In this document: positions 41,464 through 50,725 of the stretch, piece by piece
Numbering within the stretch: position 1 is the first letter of the stretch
Layout of the letters: every line of letters starts with the position of its first letter
Assembly (NCBI RefSeq): GCF_002105195.1
Contig: NZ_MUHU01000025.1
Location: 124,001 to 188,000, forward strand
Length of the DNA: 64,000 nucleotides
Reading direction: 5' to 3'
Source of the DNA: Derxia lacustris
GTDB taxonomy: Bacteria; Pseudomonadota; Gammaproteobacteria; Burkholderiales; Burkholderiaceae_E
Position numbers and translations under genes: made by a program
The notes under the pieces: model-generated
Databases searched by the model: none
What the model saw: the letters and a program-made list of their open reading frames with translations, nothing else
What the model was told of the DNA's origin: nothing

Positions 41464-43445
41464 CCACGCTGCTCTTTCCGGGCCAGGGCTCGCAATTCAA
41501 GGGCATGGGCGCCGAGCTGTTCGACGCCTATCCCGACGCCGTCGCGCAAGCCGACGCCGTCCTCGGCTGGTCGCTGCGCGAGTTGTGCCTCGACGATCCG
41601 CGCCGCCAGCTCAACGACACGCGCTTCACCCAGCCGGCGCTGTACGCGGTGAGCGTGCTGGCGCTGCGGCGCCATCTCGACAGCGGCGGCGCGCCGCCCG
41701 ACCGCGTGGCCGGCCACAGCCTCGGCGAGTACGCCGCGCTGCATGCGGCCGGCGTGTTCGACTTCGAGACCGGGCTGCGGCTGGTGCAGCGGCGCGGCGC
41801 GCTGATGTCGGCCGTGACCGGCGGCGCGATGTGCGCCGTCATCGGCCTGGACCGCGCGGCGGTCGAGGCCATCGTCGCCGAGCAGGCGCTCGACCTCGAT
41901 CTGGCCAATCACAACAGCCCGAAGCAGCTGGTGCTGGCCGGCAGCGTGGCCGGCATCGAGCGCTTCGAGACGCTGGTGAAGGCCGGCGTCGCGCCGGGCG
42001 CGCGCTGCGTGCGGCTGCGCGTGAGCGGCGCCTTTCATTCGCGCGCGATGGCGCCAGTGGCCGGGCAGTTCGCGCCGGCGCTGGCGGCGGCAAGTCTTGC
42101 CGCACCGCGCATCGAGGTGGTGGCGAATTGCAGCGCGCGGCCGTATGGCGCGGGCGACATCGCGGCCAACCTCGCGCGCCAGCTGCATGCGCCGGTGCGC
42201 TGGGTCGAGACGGTCGAGTACCTGCTCGACGCCGGCGAGACGGTGTTCCACGAGATCGGGCCGGGCGAGGTGCTAACGCGGCTGCTGGCGGAGGTGCGCG
42301 CGGGGTGGCGGGGGGCTTCGGCTTCGGCACAGCCTGCGACGGCCGCCGCGCCGGTGCCGGCGCCGAGCCAGCCGCTGCCACCGCCGACACCGACCGCAGC
42401 AGCCCCCGCAGCCAGCGCGCCCGCCATGCCGCAACCCGAGCCCGGCCCCTTCGAGCGCGCCTGGCGCTGCCGCAGCCCGCTCGTCGCAGGCGGCCTCGGC
42501 GGCGACGTGGCACCGGCGCAGATGCTCGCCGGCCTGCTCGCCGCCGGCTGCCTCGCCTTCGCCGGCAGCGCCGGGGTCGAGCCCGGGCTGCTCGCCGTGC
42601 GCCTGCGCGCCACGCGCTCGCTCGCGGGCACCGCCGCGCCGGGCCGGCTCGGGCTCAACCTCGTCTGCGACGGCAGCGATCCGGCGCGCGAGGCCGCGCT
42701 CTGGCGCGTGGCGGCCGAGACCGGCATCGACGCCATCGAGCTGGCCGGCGCGCCCGAAATCACGCCCGAGCTGCTGGCCTGGCGTGCCGCCGGCCTGCCC
42801 GCCGACGGCGGCCCGAGCCGGCACCAGCTGCTCGTCAAGCTGCGCGATGCCGACACGGCGCGCACCTTCCTCGCGCCGCCCACGCCGGCCCAGCTCGACC
42901 GCGCCGGGCTGCCGGCCGCCGCCCGCGCCGCGCTGGCCGGCGCGCCGCTCGCCGATGCCATCTGCCTCGACCGCTCCGACTGGCGCGCCGCGCCGGCCGA
43001 CCGCGCCGACGCCAGCCTCGCGCGGCTGATCGCATTGCGCGACGACGCCGTCGCCGCCGGCCGGCCGCGCATCGCGCTCGGGCTGGCCGGCGGCATCGCC
43101 ACGCCGGCCGATCTGGCCGCCGCGCGCGCCCTCGGCGCCGACTTCGCGCTGCTCGGCTCGGCGCTGCAATGGACCGCCGACGCCGGCCTGCCCGCGCCGC
43201 TGCGCGAGCGTCTGGCCGCCGCCGATGCCGCCTTCGTGCTGCGGCCCGATCCGCATCTGCCGGCCTACGGCCTCGAGACCGTGGTGCTGCGCCCCGACCC
43301 CGCCGACCCGGCCGCGCCGCTGTCGCCCTGCGGCCCGGCCGCGCGCGAGGCCGCGCGCTGGTGGGCCGCGCATGCCGCACGCGCCGGCGCCGCGCCGGCC
43401 ACGCCCACCGCCGGCGAGCTGCTGCAAGCGCTCGCCGCCGCCTGA
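41460..43445 (+). CDS. Malonyl-CoA acyltransferase fused to a PfaD-like enoylreductase domain
   Basis: A 661-residue two-domain protein. The AT (1-285) has the GHSLGEY nucleophile Ser87 and GAFHS with His193; AFHS predicts malonyl-CoA. It is the only AT in the operon and must load all carriers in trans. After a Pro/Ala-rich linker, residues about 335-640 form a TIM-barrel domain like the trans-acting ER (PfaD) of trans-AT systems (PLVAGGLGG, LGLNLVCDGSDP, GLAGGIATPADL). The usual SGGHTDN-type signature is missing: that position reads CLDRSDWRAAPAD. The ER may therefore be inactive or altered. The start overlaps the previous stop (ATGA). Confidence 0.9.
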   Translation: MTTLLFPGQGSQFKGMGAELFDAYPDAVAQADAVLGWSLRELCLDDPRRQLNDTRFTQPALYAVSVLALRRHLDSGGAPPDRVAGHSLGEYAALHAAGVFDFETGLRLVQRRGALMSAVTGGAMCAVIGLDRAAVEAIVAEQALDLDLANHNSPKQLVLAGSVAGIERFETLVKAGVAPGARCVRLRVSGAFHSRAMAPVAGQFAPALAAASLAAPRIEVVANCSARPYGAGDIAANLARQLHAPVRWVETVEYLLDAGETVFHEIGPGEVLTRLLAEVRAGWRGASASAQPATAAAPVPAPSQPLPPPTPTAAAPAASAPAMPQPEPGPFERAWRCRSPLVAGGLGGDVAPAQMLAGLLAAGCLAFAGSAGVEPGLLAVRLRATRSLAGTAAPGRLGLNLVCDGSDPAREAALWRVAAETGIDAIELAGAPEITPELLAWRAAGLPADGGPSRHQLLVKLRDADTARTFLAPPTPAQLDRAGLPAAARAALAGAPLADAICLDRSDWRAAPADRADASLARLIALRDDAVAAGRPRIALGLAGGIATPADLAAARALGADFALLGSALQWTADAGLPAPLRERLAAADAAFVLRPDPHLPAYGLETVVLRPDPADPAAPLSPCGPAAREAARWWAAHAARAGAAPATPTAGELLQALAAA

Positions 43446-43470
43446 CCTTTCACCTCAACAAGGAGACGAC

Positions 43471-43743
43471 ATGAACCAGCACGATTCCATCCGCGACAAG
43501 CTCAAGGACTTTGTCGCGCGCGAGGCCGACCTGGCCGGCGACGACATCGACGACGACGCCAACCTCGGCGACTACGGCGTCGATTCGAGCGCCGCCGTCG
43601 CGCTCATCGGCGAGATGGAAGACGCCTACGGCGTCGAGCTGTCGCCGACGCTCATCTACGAGCACCCGACGCTCGATGCGCTGGCCGACGCCATCGGCCA
43701 GTCCGTCGCCGACGCGCGCAAGGACGACGCGGCCGCCGCATGA
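43471..43743 (+). CDS. Discrete acyl carrier protein
   Basis: A 90-residue stand-alone ACP with the phosphopantetheine Ser39 in YGVDS and the typical acidic four-helix pattern. A good AAGGAG ribosome site precedes the ATG. The neighbouring KS-KR synthase lacks a working ACP, so this protein is the natural carrier for that module. No phosphopantetheinyl transferase gene lies in the window, so activation must come from elsewhere. Its stop overlaps the exporter start (ATGA). Confidence 0.92.
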   Translation: MNQHDSIRDKLKDFVAREADLAGDDIDDDANLGDYGVDSSAAVALIGEMEDAYGVELSPTLIYEHPTLDALADAIGQSVADARKDDAAAA

Positions 43744-44972
43744 CGCCGCTCGCCCGCGCCTGCTGCGCCGTGCCGCACACCGCGCCGCCGCCCGCCCTGC
43801 GCGACGGCTGGCTGGTGGCCGGCGTGTTCGCCGTCGGCACCGACGCCTTCATGCTGCCCGGCCTGCTGCCGGCCATCGCCGCCGACCTGGGCCTCGATCT
43901 GGCCGAGGCGGGCCGGCTCGCGGCCGGCTACGGGCTGGCCTATGCCGTCGGCGCGCCGCTGCTGGCGGTGGCGACGGCACGCTGCGCGCGGCGGCCGGTG
44001 CTGCTCGGCGCGCTCGGCGCCTTTGCGCTGGCCGGGCTGGGCGCGGCGCTGGCCGACGGCCCGGCCGCGCTGCTGGCGGCACGGCTGCTGCTGGCGCTGG
44101 CGGCGGCCTGCTATTTCCCGGCCGCCAGCGCCTGCGCGGTGGCGGCCAGCCCGGCGGCGTTGCGCGGCCGGGCGCTCACGCGCGTGTACGGCGGCATGAC
44201 GCTGGCGCTGGTGGCCGGCGTGCCGCTCGCCACCGCGCTGGCGGCGCAGTTCGGCTGGCGCGCGGCGTTTGCGGCCACGGTGCTGCCGGCGCTGGCCGCC
44301 GCCGCCGGCATGGCGTGGCAGCTGCGCGCGCCGCCGCCCGATGCCGGCGCGCCCGGCCTCGCGGCACGGCTGCGGCCGCTCGGCGATGGCGCGGTGCTCG
44401 GCACGCTGCTGGTCACGCTGGCCGGCGTGGGCGGCAGCTTTGCGGTCTACACCTATCTGGCCGCCACGCTCGGCGCCATCGATGCCGACCTGCCGGGCTG
44501 GCTCGGCGCGCTGCTGCTGGTGTTCGGTCTGGCCGGCGCGGCGGGCAACCGGCTGGCCGGCCGCCTGGTCGATGGCGGCCGCGCCGCGCTGGCGACGGTC
44601 GCAAGCCTCGGCGGCAAGGCGCTGGCGTTCGCGCTGCTGGCACTGCTGGCGCAGGGCGCGGACGGCGCGGCGGCGGGCGAGCCGGTTGCGCTGGCCGCCG
44701 TCGCGGTCGTCGCGCTCTACGGCTTCGCTGGCTGGATGTTTCCGCCGCTGCAACAGGCGCGGCTCGCGCGGCTGGCGCCCGGCGCGCTGGCCACGGCGCT
44801 GTCGCTCAATGCCAGCGCGCTCTATCTCGGCATGGCCGGCGGCGCGCTGCTCGGCGGCCAGGCGCTCGAACGCTGGGGCGCCGGCCGGCTCGGCTGGGTC
44901 GGCGCCGGCGTCGAGCTGCTGGCGCTGGTCCTGCTCGCAACACTTCCGCGCCCCGCTTCCGCTGCCCGATGA
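43740..44972 (+). CDS. MFS exporter of the polyketide operon
   Basis: A 410-residue major-facilitator transporter with about 12 membrane helices, of the drug:H+ antiporter (DHA1, arabinose-efflux-like) type. The conserved first cytoplasmic loop is present in a loose form (ATARCARRPVLLGALGAFAL). It is coupled to the ACP gene by ATGA and to the thioesterase gene by ATGA, so it belongs to the biosynthetic operon and most likely exports the product, giving self-protection. The N-terminal 20 residues before the first helix are unusually Cys/Ala/Pro-rich. Confidence 0.88.
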   Translation: MTPLARACCAVPHTAPPPALRDGWLVAGVFAVGTDAFMLPGLLPAIAADLGLDLAEAGRLAAGYGLAYAVGAPLLAVATARCARRPVLLGALGAFALAGLGAALADGPAALLAARLLLALAAACYFPAASACAVAASPAALRGRALTRVYGGMTLALVAGVPLATALAAQFGWRAAFAATVLPALAAAAGMAWQLRAPPPDAGAPGLAARLRPLGDGAVLGTLLVTLAGVGGSFAVYTYLAATLGAIDADLPGWLGALLLVFGLAGAAGNRLAGRLVDGGRAALATVASLGGKALAFALLALLAQGADGAAAGEPVALAAVAVVALYGFAGWMFPPLQQARLARLAPGALATALSLNASALYLGMAGGALLGGQALERWGAGRLGWVGAGVELLALVLLATLPRPASAAR

Positions 44973-45736
44973 CCGCGCCCGACCATCCCCATCTCGTCCT
45001 GCCCCGGCCGCGCCCCGATGCGCGGCTGCGGCTGTTCCTGTTCCATCACGCGGGCGGCTCGCATCTGGTGTTCCGCGACTGGGCCGCGCGCCTGCCCGAC
45101 GACTGGGAGGTCTGCCTGCTGGCCTATCCGGGCCGGCTGCGGCTGCACCGCCTGCCGCTGCCGCCCAGCCTTGCCGAGCTGGCCGCGCTGCTGCGGCCGG
45201 CGCTGGACGGGCGGCTCGACCGGCCGTTCGCCTTCTTCGGCCACAGCATGGGCGCGCTGGTCGCCTACCAGCTCACGCTCGAACTGCTGCGCGACGGCGC
45301 GCCGCTGCCGGCCTGGCTCGGGCTGTCGGGCTTCGAGGCGCCGAACCGCGCGCCGAAGAAGACGCGCGAACGCTCGCTGCACCGCTTCGACGACGCCGGC
45401 CTGCGCCGCGAACTCGCCGCGCTCGGCGGCACGCCGGCCGGCTTTCTGGACGACGAGGCCAACTGGCAGGCGGTGGCGCGGCTGATCCGCGCCGACCTGG
45501 CGCTGTTCGAGACCTGGCGCGCCGATCCGCTCGCGCCCACGCTGCCGATGCCGGTGTCGGCCTTTGTCGGCGCGCAGGACCGGCTGGTGACCGAGGAGGG
45601 CGTGACGCACTGGGCCTATTTCACGCAGCGCTGGCTCGGCCATCGGCGCTACGAGGGCGATCACTTCTACTTCGCGGCCGACCCGGCGCCGCTGCTGGCG
45701 GCGCTGCAAGCCGACGTGGCCCGGGCGCTTGCCTGA
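44969..45736 (+). CDS. Type II thioesterase
   Basis: A 255-residue stand-alone alpha/beta-hydrolase thioesterase. It has the elbow GHSMG, a downstream Asp in GAQDRLVTEE and the His in EGDHFYF, a complete triad. Type II thioesterases clear misprimed carriers. Because no synthase in this operon ends in a thioesterase, this protein or an enzyme outside the window may also release the product. It is the last gene of the operon (ATGA overlap with the exporter). A new, unrelated gene starts 80 bp downstream. Confidence 0.93.
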   Translation: MTAPDHPHLVLPRPRPDARLRLFLFHHAGGSHLVFRDWAARLPDDWEVCLLAYPGRLRLHRLPLPPSLAELAALLRPALDGRLDRPFAFFGHSMGALVAYQLTLELLRDGAPLPAWLGLSGFEAPNRAPKKTRERSLHRFDDAGLRRELAALGGTPAGFLDDEANWQAVARLIRADLALFETWRADPLAPTLPMPVSAFVGAQDRLVTEEGVTHWAYFTQRWLGHRRYEGDHFYFAADPAPLLAALQADVARALA

Positions 45737-45815
45737 CGTCGGACGGCAGCGGCGCCGTCATCGCCCTGCCTTGCAGCCTGCGGACCATGCGCGACCCCCA
45801 CTCCGGACTCCGCCC

Positions 45816-47186
45816 ATGCGCCCGACCCGTCTCGCCCTCGCCGCCGCGCTCGCGCTCGGCAGTTTCTGCACCCTGCCCGCGCAGGCCGTCGATCTGATCG
45901 CCATCGGCAAGCTGTCGGCCACCGCCACCGACTTCTCGGGCCAGACCGGCACGCTCGAAAACGGCGCGCGCGGCGACCTGTTCGGCGGCGTCGGCTCGGG
46001 CCTGGCCTGGGTCGGCGGCAGCCGCTTTCTGGCCCTGCCCGACCGCGGCCCCAACGCCGTCGACTGGAACGCCAGCGTCGACAACACCACCAGCTACATC
46101 CCGCGCTTCCACACGCTCGACCTGGTGCTGACCCAGCGCGCCGACGCCGCCACCGGCCTGCCGTTCACGCTCACGCCCAGCCTCGTGGGCACCACGCTGC
46201 TGTACAGCCGCACGCCACTCAAGTACGGCGGCACGGTCGGCGGCCATGCCGCCACGCCCACCAAGAACGACGCCACCCACTACTACCTGAGCGGCCGCTC
46301 CGACAACTTCGACCCGGCGACCACCTCGGCCAGCACCGCCGACGCGCGCTTCGATCCCGAAGGCATCCGCGTGTCGCGCAACGGCAGCACGGTCTACATC
46401 TCGGACGAGTACGGCCCCTACATCTATCAATTCGACCGCGCGACCGGCGGCCGTGGCCGCACCGTGACGCTGCCGGCCAACTTCGCCATCGCCAGCAAGT
46501 CGGCCGTGGGCGCGACCGAAATCGCCGCCAACGCCACCGGCCGCGTGACCAACAAGGGCATGGAAGGCCTCGCCATCTCGCCCGACGGCCGCGTGCTGTT
46601 CGGCTTCATGCAGAGCCCGCTCGCGCAGGACGGCGGCGACGGCGGCCGCGCCAACCGCATCATCCGCATCGACATCGCCAGCGGCGCGAGCAAGCAGTTC
46701 GTCTACGACAACTTCCTGGCCGACAAGAACAAGGCCTACAACTCCAGCGAAGTGCTGGCGCTCAACGACCATGAGCTGCTGGTGCTGGAGCGCGACGGCA
46801 AGGGTCTGGGCGACGACAGCAAGGCCGACGTCAAGCGCATCTACAAGGTCGATACCGCCGGCGCCGCCGACGTGAGCAACCTGACCGGCGCCGCCAACCT
46901 GCTGCCGCTGGCCATGCCCAAGACGCTGTTCCTCGACATCGCCGCCAAGCTGCTCGCCGCCGGCCTCAAGAACACCGCCATCCCGGCCAAGCTCGAAGGC
47001 ATGACCTTCGGCGCCGACGTGGTGATCGGCGGCAAGGTCAAGCACACGCTCTATGTCGGCAACGACAACGACTTTCTGGCGGTGACGCCGGGCGGCCTGA
47101 GCAACCCCAACCAGTGGTTCGTCTTCGCCTTCGACGACGCCGATCTCGGCGGCTCGGTCTTCGTCAACCAGACCTTCGGGAACTGA
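45816..47186 (+). CDS. Secreted esterase-like-activity-of-phytase family protein
   Basis: A 456-residue exported protein. The signal peptide (MRPTRLALAAALALGSF to AQA) is followed by a beta-propeller-like domain of the phytase-type esterase family (FLALPDRGPNAVDW near the start; RFDPEGIRVSRNGSTVYISDEYGP; NKGMEGLAISPDGRVLFG). The glycine/Asp-rich repeats fit a six-bladed propeller that binds calcium. Reported activities in the family are phosphoesterase or esterase, and the substrate is uncertain. I chose the ATG at 45816 because the signal peptide starts there. A small PEP-CTERM-like gene follows 5 bp behind the stop, so both are probably co-transcribed. Confidence 0.85.
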   Translation: MRPTRLALAAALALGSFCTLPAQAVDLIAIGKLSATATDFSGQTGTLENGARGDLFGGVGSGLAWVGGSRFLALPDRGPNAVDWNASVDNTTSYIPRFHTLDLVLTQRADAATGLPFTLTPSLVGTTLLYSRTPLKYGGTVGGHAATPTKNDATHYYLSGRSDNFDPATTSASTADARFDPEGIRVSRNGSTVYISDEYGPYIYQFDRATGGRGRTVTLPANFAIASKSAVGATEIAANATGRVTNKGMEGLAISPDGRVLFGFMQSPLAQDGGDGGRANRIIRIDIASGASKQFVYDNFLADKNKAYNSSEVLALNDHELLVLERDGKGLGDDSKADVKRIYKVDTAGAADVSNLTGAANLLPLAMPKTLFLDIAAKLLAAGLKNTAIPAKLEGMTFGADVVIGGKVKHTLYVGNDNDFLAVTPGGLSNPNQWFVFAFDDADLGGSVFVNQTFGN

Positions 47187-47191
47187 TCGCC

Positions 47192-47758
47192 ATGAACTTC
47201 AAGCATCTCGTCATCGCCCTGGCCGGCTGCGCCTGCATCGGCAGCGCCCAGGCCGCCTTCACCGGCAGCAGCGCGCCGGGCAACTGGACGCTCGGCAATA
47301 CCAACGGCGGCAACGGCAGCGCCAGCAACGACGGCAGCACGCTCACGCTCAGCTCGGCCAATTTCGCCGACTTCGACGCCGCGCCGCTCGACGGCAGCAC
47401 GACCAGCTACGGCATCAGCTTCGCGCACGCCGGCACGGTCAGCTTCGACTGGAGCTATCTCACCGCCGACGAAGGCGGATCGAGCTACGACCGCTTCGGC
47501 TATGTGCTCGACGGCACGGCCTACCAGCTGAGCAGCGACGGCCTGTGGGACGCGCAGAGCGGCCACGCGAGCTTTGCGGTCGCGGCCGGCAGCCATTTCG
47601 CGTTCACGATGAACAGCGATGCGATCTGGGGCGGCGCCGTCGCCACGGTCAGCAACTTCAGCGCGATCAGCGCCGTGCCCGAAGCCGATCCGCTGGCGAT
47701 GCTGGCGCTCGGCCTGCCGCTCGCGGTGCTGGCGGCGCGCCGCCGTCGCGCGGCCTGA
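47192..47758 (+). CDS. PEP-CTERM-like exported protein
   Basis: A 188-residue protein with a Sec signal peptide (ending SAQA), a Gly/Ser/Thr/Asn-rich, strand-forming extracellular part, and a C-terminal sorting-like tail. The tail has the short motif VPEADPLA (from residue 162), a hydrophobic helix and a terminal RRRR cluster. This matches the layout of PEP-CTERM proteins processed by exosortase, although the usual Pro-Glu-Pro reads Pro-Glu-Ala. These proteins are linked with exopolysaccharide-producing Gram-negatives. No exosortase gene is in the window. Confidence 0.75.
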   Translation: MNFKHLVIALAGCACIGSAQAAFTGSSAPGNWTLGNTNGGNGSASNDGSTLTLSSANFADFDAAPLDGSTTSYGISFAHAGTVSFDWSYLTADEGGSSYDRFGYVLDGTAYQLSSDGLWDAQSGHASFAVAAGSHFAFTMNSDAIWGGAVATVSNFSAISAVPEADPLAMLALGLPLAVLAARRRRAA

Positions 47759-47819
47759 TGCACGCGCCGGGCTGCATCGTGGCGCGCCTGGCGCGCGGCC
47801 GCGCCTGAGCCGCGCCGTC

Positions 47820-48914
47820 ATGGCCGCCGGCGCGCCCGCTGCCAGCTATGGCAGCGACGATCACGGGCTGATCTGCGGCTGGCATTTCCGGCCCGGTCGG
47901 CCGGCCACGGCGGTCGACTCGGCCAGCGCGGCGGTGGCGCTGCTGGCGGCGTTCGAGGCGGCGGGCGGCATGGCGGACAGCCAGCCCGGCGGCAGCGACG
48001 CGGCTGGCGGCCGGCCCGACGGCGCCGACGTCACCGGCTTTCTGTGGCTGCACTTCAACCTCAGCCACGCCGGCGCCGAGCCCTGGATGCGCGCCCACAC
48101 CGGGCTGGAAGAGAACTTCTTCGACGAGCTGCACTCCGGCTCGCGCACCACCCGCATCGAGCGCGACGGCGAACGGCTGTTCGGCGTGATGAACGACGTG
48201 GTGTTCGACTTCGCCTTCGATGCCGGCGATGTGGCCACGCTCTGGCTGAGCCTGGGGCCACGGCTGTTCGTGAGCGCGCGGCGCCATCCGCTGCGCGCCA
48301 TCGACCGGCTGCGCATGGCGGTGCGCCACGGCGCGGCGCCGGCGTCCACGGTCGAGCTGCTCGACCATCTGCTGCACGATCAGGCCGACGAGCTGCAAGC
48401 CATCGTGCGGCAGGTGGTCGAGCGCGCCGATCTGATGGAAGACGACCTGCTGGCCGGCCGCCATGAGCGTCATCTGCCCGAGCTGCCGCGCCTGCGCCGG
48501 CTGATGGCGCGGCTGCAACGCCTCCTCGCCCCCGAGCCGAGCGCGCTGATGCGCATGCTGGCGCGGCCGCCGGCCTGGGTCGCGCCCGACGACATCGCCC
48601 AGCTGCAAGCCGCGACCGAGGACTTTGCCCTGGTGCTGCGCGACATCGCCGGCGTGCAGGAGCGCATCAAGCTGATGCAGGACGAGGCCTCGGCACGCAT
48701 GGCCGAGGAGAGCAACCGCACCCTGTTCACGCTCACGCTGGTGACGGTGCTGGCGCTGCCGATCAACCTGGTGTCGGGCATGTTCGGCATGAACGTCGGC
48801 GGCATTCCGCTGGGGGAGAACGATCACGGCTTCTGGATCATGGCCGCGATCATCGGCGCGCTGACCGGCGCGATCGCCTGGGTGGTGGCGTCGCGGCTGC
48901 GGCGCCGGGGCTGA
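47820..48914 (+). CDS. CorA-family divalent cation transporter, ZntB-like
   Basis: A 364-residue CorA-type transporter. The large N-terminal cytoplasmic funnel is followed by a long charged helix and two C-terminal membrane helices (about 303-320 and 338-358). The pore signature GMNVGGIPL (Gly323-Met324-Asn325) with the following VGGIP is typical of the ZntB branch, which carries zinc. Many CorA relatives carry magnesium, so zinc is the better but not the certain call. The ATG at 47820 is 61 bp behind the PEP-CTERM-like gene. Length is slightly above the usual 320-330 because of a Gly/Ala-rich N-terminal insert. Confidence 0.88.
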   Translation: MAAGAPAASYGSDDHGLICGWHFRPGRPATAVDSASAAVALLAAFEAAGGMADSQPGGSDAAGGRPDGADVTGFLWLHFNLSHAGAEPWMRAHTGLEENFFDELHSGSRTTRIERDGERLFGVMNDVVFDFAFDAGDVATLWLSLGPRLFVSARRHPLRAIDRLRMAVRHGAAPASTVELLDHLLHDQADELQAIVRQVVERADLMEDDLLAGRHERHLPELPRLRRLMARLQRLLAPEPSALMRMLARPPAWVAPDDIAQLQAATEDFALVLRDIAGVQERIKLMQDEASARMAEESNRTLFTLTLVTVLALPINLVSGMFGMNVGGIPLGENDHGFWIMAAIIGALTGAIAWVVASRLRRRG

Positions 48915-48932
48915 GGCGCAGGGCGGCGGCGG

Positions 48933-48960
48933 CTTGAGGCCGGCGCCTTGAGGCCAGCGC
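48933..48960. repeat. Two adjacent copies of CTTGAGGCCRGCGC
   Basis: A 14-bp unit is repeated head to tail with one mismatch in the 56-bp gap between the convergent ZntB-like and RIO-kinase genes. It is probably a small local duplication and may form part of a transcription barrier. Confidence 0.5.
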
Positions 48961-48970
48961 CGCTGCGGCG

Positions 48971-49819
48971 TCAGCCTTCGCCGGCCTCGCGCTGGCGCCG
49001 CATCTCTTCCTCGCGCTTGGCGTCCTCGATCACGCCGAGCACATCGCGCAGATTCACCGGGCGATGGTCGGCGCGGAAGCGGCCGGTCAGCGGCGTGTCG
49101 GGCGTGAGATGGCCGTGCTCGTACAGCGCCCAGATCTCGTTGCCGTAGTCGCTCGCCAGCAGCTCGGGCGCGAAGCGGCCGAAGAAGTCGCGCAGGTTGT
49201 CCACGTCGCGCAGCAGCATGCGTTTGGCGTGGTTGTTGCCGGCCGCATCCACCGCCTGCGGCAGGTCGATGATGACCGGGCCGTCGCCGGCCAGCAGGAT
49301 GTTGAATTCGGACAGGTCGCCATGCACGACGCCGGCGCAGAGCATGCGCACGGCCTCCTTCACCAGCGTGGCGTGATGGCGCCGCGCCTGCTCGGGCGAG
49401 AACTGCACATCGTTGAGGCGCGGCGCGGCATTGCCGTCGGCGTCGGTCACCAGTTCCATCAGCAGCACGCCGTCGTGGAACAGATGCGGCTTGGGCACGC
49501 GCACGCCGGCAGCGGCAAGGCGGAACAGCGCATCGACCTCGGCGTTCTGCCAGGCCTCCTCGCGCGCCTCGCGCCCGAAGCGCGTGCCCTTGGCCATCGC
49601 GCGCGCCTGCCGGCTGTTCTTGACCTTGCGGTTCTCGGTGTAGTCGACGGCCTGGCGGAAGCTGCGCGCCGTGGCCTCCTTGTAGACCTTGGCGCAGCGG
49701 ACTTCCTCGCCGCAGCGCACGACATACACGGTGGCTTCCTTGCCGCTCATGAGCTGGCGCACGACGGAGTCGACGAGGCCTTCTTCGATGACGGAAAGCA
49801 GTCTCTTGGGTGGTTTCAT
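48971..49819 (-). CDS. RIO1-type serine/threonine kinase
   Basis: A 282-residue RIO-family atypical protein kinase. It has the ATP lysine Lys44 (CAKVYKE), the catalytic loop HGDLSEFN with Asp168 and Asn173, and the metal-binding Asp185 in IIDLPQAVD. The flexible-loop region VKNSRQARAM is typical of bacterial RIO proteins found in many Proteobacteria. The cellular target is unknown; archaeal and eukaryotic relatives act in ribosome maturation. I preferred the ATG at 49819 over 49834 because homologues start with MK-P-KR. Confidence 0.9.
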   Translation of the reverse strand: MKPPKRLLSVIEEGLVDSVVRQLMSGKEATVYVVRCGEEVRCAKVYKEATARSFRQAVDYTENRKVKNSRQARAMAKGTRFGREAREEAWQNAEVDALFRLAAAGVRVPKPHLFHDGVLLMELVTDADGNAAPRLNDVQFSPEQARRHHATLVKEAVRMLCAGVVHGDLSEFNILLAGDGPVIIDLPQAVDAAGNNHAKRMLLRDVDNLRDFFGRFAPELLASDYGNEIWALYEHGHLTPDTPLTGRFRADHRPVNLRDVLGVIEDAKREEEMRRQREAGEG

Positions 49820-49887
49820 CGCCGCATGATGCACGGGAAGCGCGGCGTCACGGCAGGCGGCCGACAGTCAGCGCCGCGCCGCCCGGC

Positions 49888-50646
49888 TCACAGAAACATC
49901 CCGCCCGACGCCTCCACCCGCTGGCCGTTGATCCAGCCCGCGTCATCCGACAGCAGCGCGCAGACCGCGCCGCCAATGTCGTCGGGCAGGCCGACGCGGC
50001 CGAGCGCGGTCTGCGCCGCGATGTGGGCATTCATCTGCGGGTTGTCGCGCACCGCGCCGCCGCCGAAGTCGGTCTCGATGGCGCCGGGCGCGAGCGTGTT
50101 GACGGCGATGCCGCGCGGGCCCAGTTCGCGGGCCAGATAGCGCGTCAGCACTTCCACGCCGCCCTTCATCGCCGCATAGGCCGCAAAGCCCGGCAGCGCA
50201 AAGCGCGTGAGCCCGGTCGACACATTGAGGATGCGGCCGCCGTCGGCGATCAGCGGCAGCAGCGCCTGGGTGAGGAAGAAGGGGCCCTTGAGCTGAATCT
50301 TCATCAGCTCGTCGAACTGCGCCTCGGTGGTTTCGGCGAAGGTCGCGTTTATGCCGATGCCGGCGTTGTTGAGCAGCCAGTCGAAGCGCTCGCGGCCAAA
50401 GCGGTCGGCGAGCGCGGTCTTCAGGCCGGCGGCAAAGGCCGCGAAGCTGGCGCTGTCGGCCACGTCGAGCGGCAGGGCCAGGGCGCGCCGGCCGAGCGCC
50501 TCGATGGCGCGCACCACGGCGTCGGCCTCGTCGGCGCGGCTGCGGTAGGTAACGACCACATCGGCGCCGTGCGCGGCGAGGGCCAGTGCGGCATTGCGGC
50601 CCAGGCCGCGACTGCCGCCGGTGACGAGGGCGATCTTGCTGTTCAT
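49888..50646 (-). CDS. Short-chain dehydrogenase/reductase
   Basis: A 252-residue classical SDR with the cofactor motif TGGSRGLG (9-16), NNAG (93-96), the catalytic Ser143, Tyr157 and Lys161, and a C-terminal GQRVEASGGMFL typical of sugar or ketone reductases with NADP(H). An Arg after the second strand (TYRSR) supports NADPH. It is divergent from a LysR gene, the usual arrangement of a LysR-controlled oxidoreductase. I chose the ATG at 50646; an upstream ATG at 50655 would add three residues. Confidence 0.9.
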   Translation of the reverse strand: MNSKIALVTGGSRGLGRNAALALAAHGADVVVTYRSRADEADAVVRAIEALGRRALALPLDVADSASFAAFAAGLKTALADRFGRERFDWLLNNAGIGINATFAETTEAQFDELMKIQLKGPFFLTQALLPLIADGGRILNVSTGLTRFALPGFAAYAAMKGGVEVLTRYLARELGPRGIAVNTLAPGAIETDFGGGAVRDNPQMNAHIAAQTALGRVGLPDDIGGAVCALLSDDAGWINGQRVEASGGMFL

Positions 50647-50725
50647 GGCGGTCACTCCAGACAGGATCCGCTGGGTTGCATTGCCGGAAGCGGCCTCGGC
50701 GGCCAGCGGCCCGCGCGATGAAAAC

